Notes: generated from the letters alone by a model not told the origin. DNA of 64,000 bases from an uncultured Pelagibacteraceae bacterium (GCA_902532525.1 CACAIK010000002.1:62001-126000); one strand, 5' to 3'; shown: positions 16,942-25,813, counted from the stretch's first letter. Translations and numbers: made by a program.

Positions 16942-17970
16942 ATGCCTAACAAAACTTTTTTTTGGTTTTTCTTGCCAACTGGATTGGCAATGATTTTATT
17001 TATAGGTCTTCCTATTATTTCAACAGGTATACAATCATTTTATGCGCAGCACGACCAAGTTGTTAAGGAAGTAAAAAAATGTGATCCTTTTGGGTGTACA
17101 GTTTCAATAGTTGTTGACCAAGAAAAAACCTCTAAAATTCGAGAAGAAAAACCTTTAGGAAAATTCAATGGGTTTGGGACTTATGTAGATAGAAATCATC
17201 TTGCAATAGAAGAAATTGGAAAATTTTGGAGTGAAACAAATAGTTTTGGGGAATTTGTAGATCAAGTTACCAACCTACCCTTTTACAAGGCTCTAATTTT
17301 TACTTTAACTTATTGCTTGTTTGTAACACCTAACGTTTTACTTTTGGGCTTTATAATTGCTTTAAGTCTTAATGCAGTAACTAGAAGAATTAGAGGACCA
17401 TTAATATTTGGAACCATATTGCCGATGATTGTTACTCCATTGGTAGGTTCTTTAGTTTTATTTTGGATGATAGATGCAGAAGGAATTATTGGCGCGAATT
17501 TGCAAATGTTAATGGATGACCCTTATTTATCGTTAAAATCCTCAAAAACTCTTACTTGGATAACTATAATAATTTATGGAATTTGGCACCATTCACCATT
17601 TGCTTTTGTAGTATTTTATGCAGCTTTACAAACTGTTCCCCAAGAACCTGTTGAAGCAGCTATTATTGATGGAGCATCAAGATGGCAGAGAGTAAGACAT
17701 ATTGTTTTGCCTCATATTTATCCTGTAGTTACATTTGTTGCTCTCATATCCTTGATGGATAATTTTAGAGTTTTTGAGCCTATAATTGGTTTTAGTGCTG
17801 AAGGAAGTGCTCAATCTTTATCATGGTTAATTTATGATAACCTCGTTAATGAGGAAGTAATATTATTTGGTTCGGCTGCAGCCACCTCAATGATGACGAT
17901 TGTTGGGATAGCCATACTTTTAGCACCAGTTTTAATAAGAACATGGAAGGAATTTAGGACAGCGAGATAA
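16942..17970 (+). CDS. ABC transporter permease, MalF type
   Basis: A 342-aa inner-membrane permease. A first membrane helix (FFWFFLPTGLAMILFIGLPI) is followed by a periplasmic loop of about 90 residues holding two cysteines in KKCDPFGC, then five membrane helices. The ATPase-contact motif is EAAIIDGASRWQRVRHIVLP. The loop is longer than in minimal permeases of this family. It would form the channel with the next gene; the stop codon abuts that gene's ATG. No ATPase gene is found nearby. Confidence 0.9.
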   Translation: MPNKTFFWFFLPTGLAMILFIGLPIISTGIQSFYAQHDQVVKEVKKCDPFGCTVSIVVDQEKTSKIREEKPLGKFNGFGTYVDRNHLAIEEIGKFWSETNSFGEFVDQVTNLPFYKALIFTLTYCLFVTPNVLLLGFIIALSLNAVTRRIRGPLIFGTILPMIVTPLVGSLVLFWMIDAEGIIGANLQMLMDDPYLSLKSSKTLTWITIIIYGIWHHSPFAFVVFYAALQTVPQEPVEAAIIDGASRWQRVRHIVLPHIYPVVTFVALISLMDNFRVFEPIIGFSAEGSAQSLSWLIYDNLVNEEVILFGSAAATSMMTIVGIAILLAPVLIRTWKEFRTAR

Positions 17971-18852
17971 ATGGAATACGGACTTGATAAAAGATCAAAT
18001 GCTTTAAAAATTTTTAATACAACCTTTATAATAGTTTGGCTTTTGGTTGCATGCTTTCCTTTTATTTGGACTTTCTGGGGGTCATTTAAAGTAAGAGCTG
18101 ACTTTTTTTCAAGAGCTGACTGGTGGTATGCTATCACAGCATTCAATACATTGTTAGAAACTGGAGGAAAGTTTACAACAGATGCTTATAGTCAAGCTTG
18201 GACTGAAGGAGAGTTTTGGAAGGCATCTAGGAATACAGTTATAGTTACATTTTTTGTTGTAACCATTTCTCTGTTCCTCGGGACCTTGGGAGCTTATGCT
18301 TTATCTAGATCTACAAGAAATTATGCATTTTGGATTTTAATTGCAGCATTAATTTTTAGAGCAATGCCACACATTACTCTAGTCTCTGGTTATTTATTTC
18401 CCTTTTTTCAATTACAAATTTGGGGAATACTACCTACGACCATAGTTGTTCTTGTAGCAATAAATCAACCATTTACTTTGTGGTTATTGTATTCATTTTT
18501 TAAAACTGTTCCTAAAGAACTTGATGAAAGTGCTTTAATTGATGGCTGTTCTTATTTTCAAGCATTTAGACATATCATTATGCCAGTTATGTGGCCTGGA
18601 GTAATAACAGCTGGATTATTTAGTTTAATGCTTGCGTATAACGATTTTACAGTGACTGCTCTTTTATTGAATCAGGAAAATCATACTATGGTTCCTAAAA
18701 TACAAAGTTATCTTGGAACAAATCAACATGAAGGTAATTTGATGTGGGCTGTTTCTGCAGTTGTTTCGGCTACCGCTCCTTTATTTATGTTAGTTATGTT
18801 TTTCCAAAGACAAGTAATCAGTGGATTAACAGCTGGTGCTGTGAAGGGATAA
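17971..18852 (+). CDS. ABC transporter permease, MalG type
   Basis: A 293-aa permease with six membrane segments, the first being TFIIVWLLVACFPFIWTFWG. The ATPase-contact motif is ESALIDGCSYFQAFRHIIMP, close to the EAA consensus. It pairs with the MalF-type permease just upstream (no gap). The stop overlaps the ATG of the HAD gene by 1 bp (TAATG), showing that the HAD gene belongs to the same operon. The missing ATP-binding subunit must come from elsewhere in the genome, as multitask MalK/UgpC-type ATPases can. Confidence 0.9.
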   Translation: MEYGLDKRSNALKIFNTTFIIVWLLVACFPFIWTFWGSFKVRADFFSRADWWYAITAFNTLLETGGKFTTDAYSQAWTEGEFWKASRNTVIVTFFVVTISLFLGTLGAYALSRSTRNYAFWILIAALIFRAMPHITLVSGYLFPFFQLQIWGILPTTIVVLVAINQPFTLWLLYSFFKTVPKELDESALIDGCSYFQAFRHIIMPVMWPGVITAGLFSLMLAYNDFTVTALLLNQENHTMVPKIQSYLGTNQHEGNLMWAVSAVVSATAPLFMLVMFFQRQVISGLTAGAVKG

Positions 18853-19511
18853 TGAGTTACAAAGCTGTTTTATTTGGTTCTATTGGAACTTTAGCTGAGA
18901 CGTCAGATCTTCAAAGAGATGCATTTAATGAAGCTTTTAAAATAAGTGGATTAGACTGGTTTTGGGATGAAGATATTTACAGAAAACTATTGTCAAAATC
19001 AGGTGGAACTACGAGAATTAATGATTACGCAAAAGATACTAGTGTTGAAATAGACGGAAAAAAAATAAGAAATTTAAAAACCAAAATTTTTAATGAATAT
19101 TTAAACAAACACAAAGTTGAGCCTAGAGACGGTGTAAAAGAAATAATTCAATTTTGCAAAAAGAACAAAATAAAAATTGGGCTTGCTAGCTCAACAACAA
19201 GTAACAATATCAATTCTATATTTAACTCGTTAAGAGGAAGAATTGAAAAAAAAGATTTTGATTTTATCGGCAATAATGAATTCATATTAAGAGAAAAACC
19301 ATATCCTGATATTTATAATTATGCTTTAAAATACTTAAATATTAACTCAGACGAATGTGTGGCAATTGAAGATACAGAAGAAAGTTTAAATTCTGCTTTA
19401 AGTGCAGACATAAAATGTGTTGCATTTCCTGGAAAATATCACACTCAATACGGATTTGATGGGAACCATTTAAAGGTTAATAAATTATCAAAAAAAATCT
19501 TTAATAAATAA
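18852..19511 (+). CDS. HAD-fold protein with altered catalytic motif I
   Basis: The track ORF opens at 18744 inside the permease; the TAATG overlap and the family N-terminus put the start at 18852 (MSYKAVLFGSIGTL, 219 aa). It has the beta-phosphoglucomutase-like HAD layout with a helical cap. Motif II (GLASSTTSN), motif III lysine (EKPYPD) and motif IV (AIEDTEES) are present. Motif I, normally DxDGT with the nucleophile Asp, reads GSIGT, so both aspartates are missing. It may therefore be a non-phosphatase member with a binding or regulatory role. I faintly recall similar GSIG-type HADs beside importers in other alphaproteobacteria, unverified. Confidence 0.82.
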   Translation: MSYKAVLFGSIGTLAETSDLQRDAFNEAFKISGLDWFWDEDIYRKLLSKSGGTTRINDYAKDTSVEIDGKKIRNLKTKIFNEYLNKHKVEPRDGVKEIIQFCKKNKIKIGLASSTTSNNINSIFNSLRGRIEKKDFDFIGNNEFILREKPYPDIYNYALKYLNINSDECVAIEDTEESLNSALSADIKCVAFPGKYHTQYGFDGNHLKVNKLSKKIFNK

Positions 19512-20115
19512 TATCTCTAATAATGTAAAAAACTATACCTGACATAAATATTATAATAAAAATATTTATATATTTCCAAAAGCTTCTATTATTTAATTTG
19601 TTTGAAAAAATCTTAGATAAGTATCCTAAAGAAAAGAAAAATAAAAAAGAAGCTATAGAAGCACCTATTCCAAAGTAAATTTTGTTTTCAATATTAAAGG
19701 ATTTTGAAAAATTTCCTAAAAAAAATACTGTATCAGAATATACGTGAGGATTTAAATATGTAAAACCTAAGGTCTTAATAAAGATATTAAATGAGCTCTG
19801 TGCTATGACATTATTTTTAAATTCTAAAGATCTAAATTTAAATATTTCTTTAATTTTTCCATAAATAAAAAAAGATAAAAAAATAATTAAAAGGATATTT
19901 AAAATCAGCTCCACTATATTATTAAAATAATAAGAAAAATAATTAAATAAAAAGATACCTAAGAAAATTAAAATCAAATCAGATAATGCACAGACTAAGC
20001 AAACTAAAAATATGTATTGTTTTTTTAGTCCTTGCTCTATTACAAAAACATTTTGTGGTCCTATTGCAAAAATTAATGTTAAGCCCGTCAAAAAACCTAA
20101 AAAAAGAAAAGACAT
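19501..20115 (-). CDS. LysE/ArgO-family amino acid exporter
   Basis: A 204-aa membrane protein with about six hydrophobic helices. The N-terminus, GFLTGLTLIFAIGPQNVFVI, carries the family hallmark GPQN, and a second conserved stretch is TLGFTYLNPHVYSDTV. LysE/ArgO proteins export basic amino acids such as lysine or arginine; the substrate here is not determined. It ends inside the last codons of the convergent HAD gene (11-bp overlap) and is 2 bp from the MFS gene upstream, so the two exporters form an operon. Confidence 0.87.
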   Translation of the reverse strand: MSFLFLGFLTGLTLIFAIGPQNVFVIEQGLKKQYIFLVCLVCALSDLILIFLGIFLFNYFSYYFNNIVELILNILLIIFLSFFIYGKIKEIFKFRSLEFKNNVIAQSSFNIFIKTLGFTYLNPHVYSDTVFFLGNFSKSFNIENKIYFGIGASIASFLFFFSLGYLSKIFSNKLNNRSFWKYINIFIIIFMSGIVFYIIRDIIY

Positions 20116-20117
20116 GT

Positions 20118-21287
20118 TTAAGAAACTGATTTTTTATCGGCCATATAACTTACAAAAATAATTAATACTAAAAAAGGTATGCAAATAAGATTCATCATTT
20201 TCCATCCAATAGAATTTAGTAAAATTCCAGCAGATAAACTGGCCAAAGCCATAGTTGAAAAAACAATTAAATCATTTATCCCTTGTACTTTAAATTTTTC
20301 TTCTTTGTTATAAGTCAAAACTACTAAGCTGGTACCTGATATAAACAAAAAATTCCAACCGAGACCTAAAAAAATTAATGAGAGCATATAATTAAGATAT
20401 GTCTGTTCAAATAAACTTAAAAGAACTGTAATAAAAAAAAATAAAACTCCACCATAAATTATTGCACTGTGTCCATATTTTTTTATTAAATTACCTGTTA
20501 TTAGCGAAGGTAAAAACATTGCAACCACATGAAATTGTAATACTAACCCAGTTTCTTTTAAGCTCATATTTTCCATAACATGCATACTTAAAGGAGTTGC
20601 TGTCATTAGAAATGACATTACTGCGTAAGCAAAAGCTGCTGCAGTAATTGCTTGTAAAAACCTTGGTTGTAATACGATAGATTTTAGATTTCTTATATTT
20701 CCTTCCTTTAGACTATCCTTCTGAATATTTTCTACATTTTTAAAAAAAAATAAAAAAACCCCAGGCATGAAAGATAGGAAAGATAATAAAAGATAAGAAC
20801 CAACATACAATTGATCTTGGATTAAATCTTTAGTGTAATTTGCAAGACTTATGCCTAAAAATGCTGAAACAATCCCTGCCAATAGAAGAGTAGAAATTGC
20901 TTTTGGTATTTTGTCTTTTTCAACACTTTCAGCTGCTGCAAATCTATATTGATGATTAAATGCAGCTCCCATTCCAAGAATTAAGCAAGATAGACAAAAT
21001 AAATTAAAACTTTTCTGACTGATTGCAAAAGCAGCAAGTAGTGCAGAACATGAACTTCCTATAGCCGCAAATACAAAACCATTTCTCCTTCCAATTTTAC
21101 TCATAATATTTGCCGCTAAGACAGTAAAACTTGCAGTTCCAACTACAAATAAAGCAGTTGGTAAGGTTGATAAAGATTGATTTGAGCTAATTTGAGAACC
21201 AACTATTCCGCTAAGAAATACTGTTATTGTTGCTGTGGTAAAACCAAATATCTGACTTAACGTAAGTAAGGATAAATTTCTGTTCAT
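20118..21287 (-). CDS. major facilitator superfamily transporter
   Basis: A 389-aa protein with about twelve hydrophobic segments. MFS signs include the loop 2-3 motif AANIMSKIGRRNGFVFAA and LGMGAAFNHQYRFAAAE in helix 4-5. The second half has the matching loop TGNLIKKYGHSAIIYGG. It resembles drug/metabolite exporters (YfcJ/YhhS-like), but substrate cannot be called. It is 2 bp upstream of the LysE-type exporter and divergent from the racemase-family gene across 83 bp. Confidence 0.85.
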   Translation of the reverse strand: MNRNLSLLTLSQIFGFTTATITVFLSGIVGSQISSNQSLSTLPTALFVVGTASFTVLAANIMSKIGRRNGFVFAAIGSSCSALLAAFAISQKSFNLFCLSCLILGMGAAFNHQYRFAAAESVEKDKIPKAISTLLLAGIVSAFLGISLANYTKDLIQDQLYVGSYLLLSFLSFMPGVFLFFFKNVENIQKDSLKEGNIRNLKSIVLQPRFLQAITAAAFAYAVMSFLMTATPLSMHVMENMSLKETGLVLQFHVVAMFLPSLITGNLIKKYGHSAIIYGGVLFFFITVLLSLFEQTYLNYMLSLIFLGLGWNFLFISGTSLVVLTYNKEEKFKVQGINDLIVFSTMALASLSAGILLNSIGWKMMNLICIPFLVLIIFVSYMADKKSVS

Positions 21288-21370
21288 ATTTAGCGATAAT
21301 ATATTTCTGCTGTTATTTAAATATCTATATAGATGTTTTGTATTTTAATATAGAAGATATTATTTAAATT

Positions 21371-22072
21371 ATGATTGGAATATTAGGTGGCATGGGAACT
21401 CAAGCGGGCTTAGACTTTTGTGATAAGCTTGCAAAATTAAACAGAGGAAAATTAGATCAAAAATATCCGATGTTTGTCCTCTATAATAAATCAAATACAC
21501 CACGAAGAGCAGAGAATTTAAAGCAATACAAAAATGTTTTAAAAGAATTAATTGCTGGTTGTCGAATGCTTGAAAAAAATAAATGCAAGTTTATTGTAAT
21601 GCCATGTAACACAGCACACTATTGGCATGAAGATATTCAAAAAAAAATATCTGTACCATTTCTTAGTATGCCAAAAGAAGTATATTTAAACACACAAAAA
21701 AGATTTAAGAAAGATTCAACTATAGGATTGTTATGTACTGAGGCTACTTTAGATACAAAAATCTACCATAAGTATTTTGAAAAAAATTATAATTTGATAA
21801 GTCCGAGTGAAAGATTACAAAAGAGTTCAGTAAATACTGCTATTAAATATGTAAAAAAAGGTAAAGTAAAAGATGCTGAAAAAGCTTTAAAACCAGCGGT
21901 TAAATTTTTAATGAAAAAAAAATGTAAAAAAATAATTCTTGGTTGTACGGAACTACCAATAGCTATTTTTGCTTACAAATCTTTTAAAAAAGCAAAAGAT
22001 TCAAAATTATTTATAGACCCAAATCTTTTGTTAGCTCAAGTTTGTATGAAAAAATATAAAAGTTTAAAATAA
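21371..22072 (+). CDS. aspartate/glutamate racemase family protein
   Basis: A 233-aa cofactor-independent racemase fold. It starts MIGILGGMGTQAGLDF, typical of aspartate racemases. The two catalytic cysteines are in VMPCNTAHYWHED and LGCTELPIAI. Members interconvert D/L-aspartate or glutamate, or act as hydantoin racemase-like enzymes. The gene stands alone between divergent MFS and convergent methyltransferase genes. The chemistry is firm; the amino acid substrate is not. Confidence 0.87.
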   Translation: MIGILGGMGTQAGLDFCDKLAKLNRGKLDQKYPMFVLYNKSNTPRRAENLKQYKNVLKELIAGCRMLEKNKCKFIVMPCNTAHYWHEDIQKKISVPFLSMPKEVYLNTQKRFKKDSTIGLLCTEATLDTKIYHKYFEKNYNLISPSERLQKSSVNTAIKYVKKGKVKDAEKALKPAVKFLMKKKCKKIILGCTELPIAIFAYKSFKKAKDSKLFIDPNLLLAQVCMKKYKSLK

Positions 22073-22074
22073 AT

Positions 22075-22728
22075 TTAATTTTTTTTATTACAAATAAAGT
22101 ATAATTTTCTTGGAAACGATCCTTCTTCAAAATAGTCAATACTTATGTTTTTAAATCCACTTGTTAAATTAAGTATTTTATCTTTTGAAAAAAAATGAAT
22201 AATAAATCCATCTATTTCATATAGATCTTCTCCTCTATGAATTCCTTTTTTATAGTCCCCATCATCAGTATTTCTGACTGTGTAAATATTTATTCCACCT
22301 GGTTTTAAAATTCTATGAATCTCGCTATTAAGTTTGTCCAAATCTTTCTGAGTTAAAGCCATGCAATAAAGCATATGTGAATAACAAGCATCAACTGAAT
22401 TATTCTCAAATGGCAAGTCCTCTCTTATATCAAATTTTAATGTAGAAATTGAAGATGTTAGATTTTCTTTTTTTATTTTTTCATTGATAACTTTAATTCC
22501 ATTTTCACTATAGTCTAATGCTGTCACGTTTATCGAATTCTTTCCAAAGTAAATGCTATCTCTTCCTAGACCTGCTCCTAGCTCAACAATTTTAGAATAA
22601 TTGTTTTCTTTGAAAATATTTAAAGCTTTTTTTGCAGGTAAACTTGGTTCTAAACCAAACATCTCAGGCTTATTTGAGAAATTAGTTTCCCAATGCTGAG
22701 ATTGTCGGTTTAAAATATTTTTATCCAA
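22075..22728 (-). CDS. class I SAM-dependent methyltransferase
   Basis: A 217-aa protein. The SAM-binding motif is VELGAGLGRDSIYFG, followed by the acidic VTALDYSENGI and motif NSVDACYSHMLYCMAL; HRILKPGGINIYTVRN is the post-motif strand. The N-terminus (SQHWETNFSNKPEMFGLEPS) resembles small-molecule methyltransferases of the thiopurine/tellurite-resistance kind. It begins 1 bp after the peroxiredoxin gene and should be co-transcribed with it. A role in detoxification is suggested by this pairing, with substrate unknown. Confidence 0.83.
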   Translation of the reverse strand: MDKNILNRQSQHWETNFSNKPEMFGLEPSLPAKKALNIFKENNYSKIVELGAGLGRDSIYFGKNSINVTALDYSENGIKVINEKIKKENLTSSISTLKFDIREDLPFENNSVDACYSHMLYCMALTQKDLDKLNSEIHRILKPGGINIYTVRNTDDGDYKKGIHRGEDLYEIDGFIIHFFSKDKILNLTSGFKNISIDYFEEGSFPRKLYFICNKKN

Positions 22729-22729
22729 T

Positions 22730-23389
22730 TTACTTAGAAGGATCTGGAACCTTTCTTAGATAAGGTTTTACAGTTTCCCATCCATCTGGATATATTTTTT
22801 TAGCTTCGTCATCTTTAATCGCTGGCAAAATAACAACATCCTCTCCCTTTTTCCAATTAGCAGGAGTAGCTACTTTATGTTTAGCTGTTAGCTGCATAGA
22901 GTCTATTGCACGCAAAATCTCTAAAAAGTTTCTTCCAGTTGCCATAGGATATGTAAGATATAATCCAATTCTCTTATCAGGTCTGATTACAAAAATAGTT
23001 CTTACAGTTTCATTATCAACTGCAGTTCTACCCATTGAAGTTGTTCCAGCATCTGCTTCCAACATATTAAACAATTTTGCTACTTTTAAATCTTCATCAG
23101 CAATAATTGGATAATTTGGTTTTGTGCCAGATACGTCTTTAATATCATCTAACCATTTTTTATGATCCTCTACTCCATCAACACTTAAACCAATCACTTT
23201 TACATTTCTTTTATCGAATTCATCTTTCATTAAACCTAAAGCACCAAGTTCAGTAGTACAAACTGGTGTAAAATCTTTAGGGTGTGAAAAAATAACTCCC
23301 CAACTATCACCTAACCATTCGTGAAAAGAAATATCTCCTTCAGTTGTTTTAGCTTGAAAATCAGGACACATACTATTTATTTTTAACAT
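22730..23389 (-). CDS. 1-Cys peroxiredoxin (Prx6 type)
   Basis: A 219-aa thiol peroxidase. The peroxidatic cysteine is in FTPVCTTELGAL and the arginine region is in TVRTIFVIRPDKRIG. The long C-terminal arm (from YPMATGRNFLEILRAIDSMQ on) is typical of the Prx6/1-Cys subgroup, and there is no evident resolving cysteine in the usual position. It reduces hydrogen peroxide and organic peroxides in the cytoplasm. A very strong ribosome binding site precedes it. A methyltransferase follows 1 bp later; persulfide dioxygenase is divergent. Confidence 0.92.
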   Translation of the reverse strand: MLKINSMCPDFQAKTTEGDISFHEWLGDSWGVIFSHPKDFTPVCTTELGALGLMKDEFDKRNVKVIGLSVDGVEDHKKWLDDIKDVSGTKPNYPIIADEDLKVAKLFNMLEADAGTTSMGRTAVDNETVRTIFVIRPDKRIGLYLTYPMATGRNFLEILRAIDSMQLTAKHKVATPANWKKGEDVVILPAIKDDEAKKIYPDGWETVKPYLRKVPDPSK

Positions 23390-23392
23390 TGT

Positions 23393-23401
23393 CTCCTCCT
23401 T
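23393..23401 (-). promoter_or_regulatory. strong ribosome binding site of peroxiredoxin gene
   Basis: On the minus strand AAGGAGGAG lies 3 nt before the ATG at 23389. It is one of the best Shine-Dalgarno matches in the window and suggests high translation. Confidence 0.7.
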
Positions 23402-23463
23402 ATAAAAAAAATATTATATGAAAGATTGTTTTACTAAGCAAACTTTTATAAAGTTAAGTATTT

Positions 23464-24159
23464 ATGATATTTGAACAACTTTTCGATCAAAAATCTTCTA
23501 CATACACTTATATAATTGCAAGTGGTGAAGGTAGAGAAGCATTAATAATTGATCCAGTCATTGAACATTCTGATGAGTATTCAACTATATTAAATAATTT
23601 AGATCTTAAACTTGTAAAAGTAATTGATACTCACATTCATGCTGATCACATCTCAGCATTAAATGAATTAAATAAAAGAACAAACTGTATAAGAGTTATG
23701 GGAGAAAAATCTAAATCAGAAGTGATAGATCTAAGAATTAAAGATGGTGAAAAAATTAAAGTTGAAGAAGTTGACCTTCAAGCAATTTATACTCCTGGTC
23801 ATACTGACTGCTCTTATAGTTTTTTGATGAATGATAGAGTTTTTACTGGAGATACACTTTTAATAAATGGAAGTGGTAGAACAGATTTTCAAAATGGTAA
23901 TGCTTATGATGCTTACGACTCTATATTTAATAAATTATTAAAATTACCCGAAAAAACTCTCGTATTTCCAGCTCATGATTATAATGGCAAGAAATTTTCC
24001 ACTATTGAAAATGAAAAAAATAATAATCCAAGATTACAAGTAAGTTCAAAGGAAGAATACGCGGATATAATGAATAATCTAAATCTTGCAAATCCAAAAA
24101 TGATGGATGTCGCAGTGCCAGCTAATGTAAAAGGGCTTACTTTAGACAATATTAATTAA
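23464..24159 (+). CDS. persulfide dioxygenase-like metallo-beta-lactamase-fold enzyme
   Basis: A 231-aa MBL-fold protein of the ETHE1 type. Characteristic segments are FDQKSSTYTYIIA, the metal motif THIHADHIS, TPGHTDCSYSFL, FTGDTLLINGSGRTDFQNG and PAHDYNG. ETHE1-like enzymes use one iron to oxidise glutathione persulfide to sulfite and glutathione, detoxifying sulfide. The neighbours downstream are cysE and cysK, so this is a small sulfur operon in which sulfide is either assimilated or, as persulfide, oxidised. Glyoxalase II is less likely because of the RTDFQ signature. Confidence 0.87.
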   Translation: MIFEQLFDQKSSTYTYIIASGEGREALIIDPVIEHSDEYSTILNNLDLKLVKVIDTHIHADHISALNELNKRTNCIRVMGEKSKSEVIDLRIKDGEKIKVEEVDLQAIYTPGHTDCSYSFLMNDRVFTGDTLLINGSGRTDFQNGNAYDAYDSIFNKLLKLPEKTLVFPAHDYNGKKFSTIENEKNNNPRLQVSSKEEYADIMNNLNLANPKMMDVAVPANVKGLTLDNIN

Positions 24160-24196
24160 CTTTAAATTCCAACATTAATAACTATATAGGCAGTCT

Positions 24197-24772
24197 ATGA
24201 ATGACTATTTGCAATCAATTATTGATAGGGATCCAGCGGCAAGATCTAAGTTAAGTGTAATATTAACGTACCCTGGCGTTAAGGCTGTATTTTTTCACAG
24301 AATTGCAAATTTTTTTGCTACTGCAAAATTCGATCTTATCGCAAGAATAATTTCTCAATTTTCAAGATTTTTAACTGGTATTGAAATTCATCCAAGAGCT
24401 AAAATAGGTAAAAATTTATTTATTGATCACGGTATGGGCGTTGTTATAGGTGAAACATCTGACATTGCAGATAACGTAACAATTTATCATATGGTTACTT
24501 TAGGTGGAATATCTCCAAGCATAAATTCCAATGATCAAAGAGAAATTAAAAGACACCCTACTCTTCATGATAATGTTGTTGTTGGTTCAGGGGCACAAAT
24601 TTTGGGGCCTGTAGTTGTAGGGAAAAATGCAAGAATTGGTGCTAATGCAGTTGTAACAAAAAATGTTCCTGAAAATGCTGTTATGGTAGGAATACCTGCT
24701 AAGAATGTTGGAACAGCAACTGAAGAATTTAAACCTTATGCTGTTACAAATGGCAATGAGGAAAAAGAATAA
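24197..24772 (+). CDS. cysE: serine O-acetyltransferase
   Basis: A 191-aa hexapeptide-repeat acyltransferase of the short (EpsC) form. The family core is [20 protein letters not shown] and [20 protein letters not shown], with further left-handed beta-helix repeats such as [20 protein letters not shown]. It acetylates L-serine with acetyl-CoA to O-acetylserine. The stop overlaps the cysK ATG by 1 bp (TAATG), as expected for enzymes that form the cysteine synthase complex. The C-terminal tail ([11 protein letters not shown]) does not end in Ile, which in other CysE proteins inserts into CysK, so complex formation is uncertain. Confidence 0.92.
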   Translation: MNDYLQSIIDRDPAARSKLSVILTYPGVKAVFFHRIANFFATAKFDLIARIISQFSRFLTGIEIHPRAKIGKNLFIDHGMGVVIGETSDIADNVTIYHMVTLGGISPSINSNDQREIKRHPTLHDNVVVGSGAQILGPVVVGKNARIGANAVVTKNVPENAVMVGIPAKNVGTATEEFKPYAVTNGNEEKE

Positions 24773-25773
24773 TGAAAAATTACAAGGATGATTTTATCCA
24801 ATCAATTGGAAATACTCCTTTAATAAAACTGAAAGCTGCATCTGAAATAACTGGCTGTAACATTTATGGTAAAGCCGAATATTTAAATCCAGGAGGATCT
24901 GTAAAAGACAGAGCAGCACTTGCTTTAATAAGGGATGCTGAACAAAAAAAATTGATATCTAAAGGTGGAATAATTGTAGAAGGAACTGCAGGAAACACTG
25001 GCATTGGTTTATGCCTTATTGGAAATTCACTTGGTTACAAAACGATTATTGTAATGAATGATAATCAAACTCAAGAAAAAAAAGATACATTAAGAAATAT
25101 TGGTGCAGAATTAAAATTAGTTCCACCAAAACCTTATAAAGATGAAAATAACTTTGTTAAAGTTGCTGCTAGAATGGCTGAAGACCTAAAAAGTTCAAAT
25201 AATCACGGAGTTGTTTGGGCAAATCAATTTGATAATACAGCAAACTCAAAAGGTCACTATAATACAACGGGTCCTGAGATATGGGAACAAACTGAAGGTA
25301 AAGTTGATGGATTTGTATGTTCTTCTGGAACTGGGGGAACAATTGGTGGAGTAAGTAGTTTTTTAAAAGAAAAAAATAAAGATATAAAAATTTATCTATC
25401 AGATCCAAAGGGATCCTCTCTTTACAATCACATTGAAAACGGTGAGTTAAAAGCTGAAGGTGGATCAATAACTGAAGGCATTGGATCCAGCAGAGTAACT
25501 GCTAATTTTGCAGAAGCAAAAATAGATGGAGCCTTTTCAATTGAAGATAAAGAGTCTTTGCCAATACTATATGATTTAATCAAAAATGAAGGTTTAAGTC
25601 TTGGAACAAGTTGTGGAGTAAATATTGCAGGCGCAATAAGATTGGGTAAAAAATTAGGACCAGGAAAAACTATTGTCACTATTCTTTGCGACAAATCAGA
25701 CAGATACAACTCAAAGATGTTTAATAAACCTTTTTTAATTGAAAAAGGTTTACCTTATCCCGATTGGATATAA
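24772..25773 (+). CDS. cysK: cysteine synthase
   Basis: A 333-aa PLP enzyme. The PLP lysine is in NPGGSVKDRAA, the substrate loop in EGTAGNTGIGLC (family TSGNTG) and the phosphate-binding loop in SSGTGGTIGG. The C-terminal LSLGTSCGVNIAGA is also typical. It makes L-cysteine from O-acetylserine and sulfide. Length is slightly above E. coli CysK because of an extended tail. It is co-translated with cysE. Confidence 0.92.
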   Translation: MKNYKDDFIQSIGNTPLIKLKAASEITGCNIYGKAEYLNPGGSVKDRAALALIRDAEQKKLISKGGIIVEGTAGNTGIGLCLIGNSLGYKTIIVMNDNQTQEKKDTLRNIGAELKLVPPKPYKDENNFVKVAARMAEDLKSSNNHGVVWANQFDNTANSKGHYNTTGPEIWEQTEGKVDGFVCSSGTGGTIGGVSSFLKEKNKDIKIYLSDPKGSSLYNHIENGELKAEGGSITEGIGSSRVTANFAEAKIDGAFSIEDKESLPILYDLIKNEGLSLGTSCGVNIAGAIRLGKKLGPGKTIVTILCDKSDRYNSKMFNKPFLIEKGLPYPDWI

Positions 25774-25789
25774 TAACGCATATCAGCAC

Positions 25790-25813
25790 TGTAATAAAAC
25801 CATTACATTTTTA
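25790..25813 (+). terminator. weak stem-loop after cysK
   Basis: TGTAAT (25790-25795) and ATTACA (25802-25807) make a 6-bp AT-rich stem with an AAAACC loop followed by a run of Ts. It may end the cysteine operon before the small-protein run, but the stem is weak. Confidence 0.3.

Noticed and set aside
18744-18851. Upstream extension of the HAD ORF (MGCFCSCFGYRS)
   Set aside because: Lies within the permease gene; the TAATG overlap and the family N-terminus put the start at 18852.
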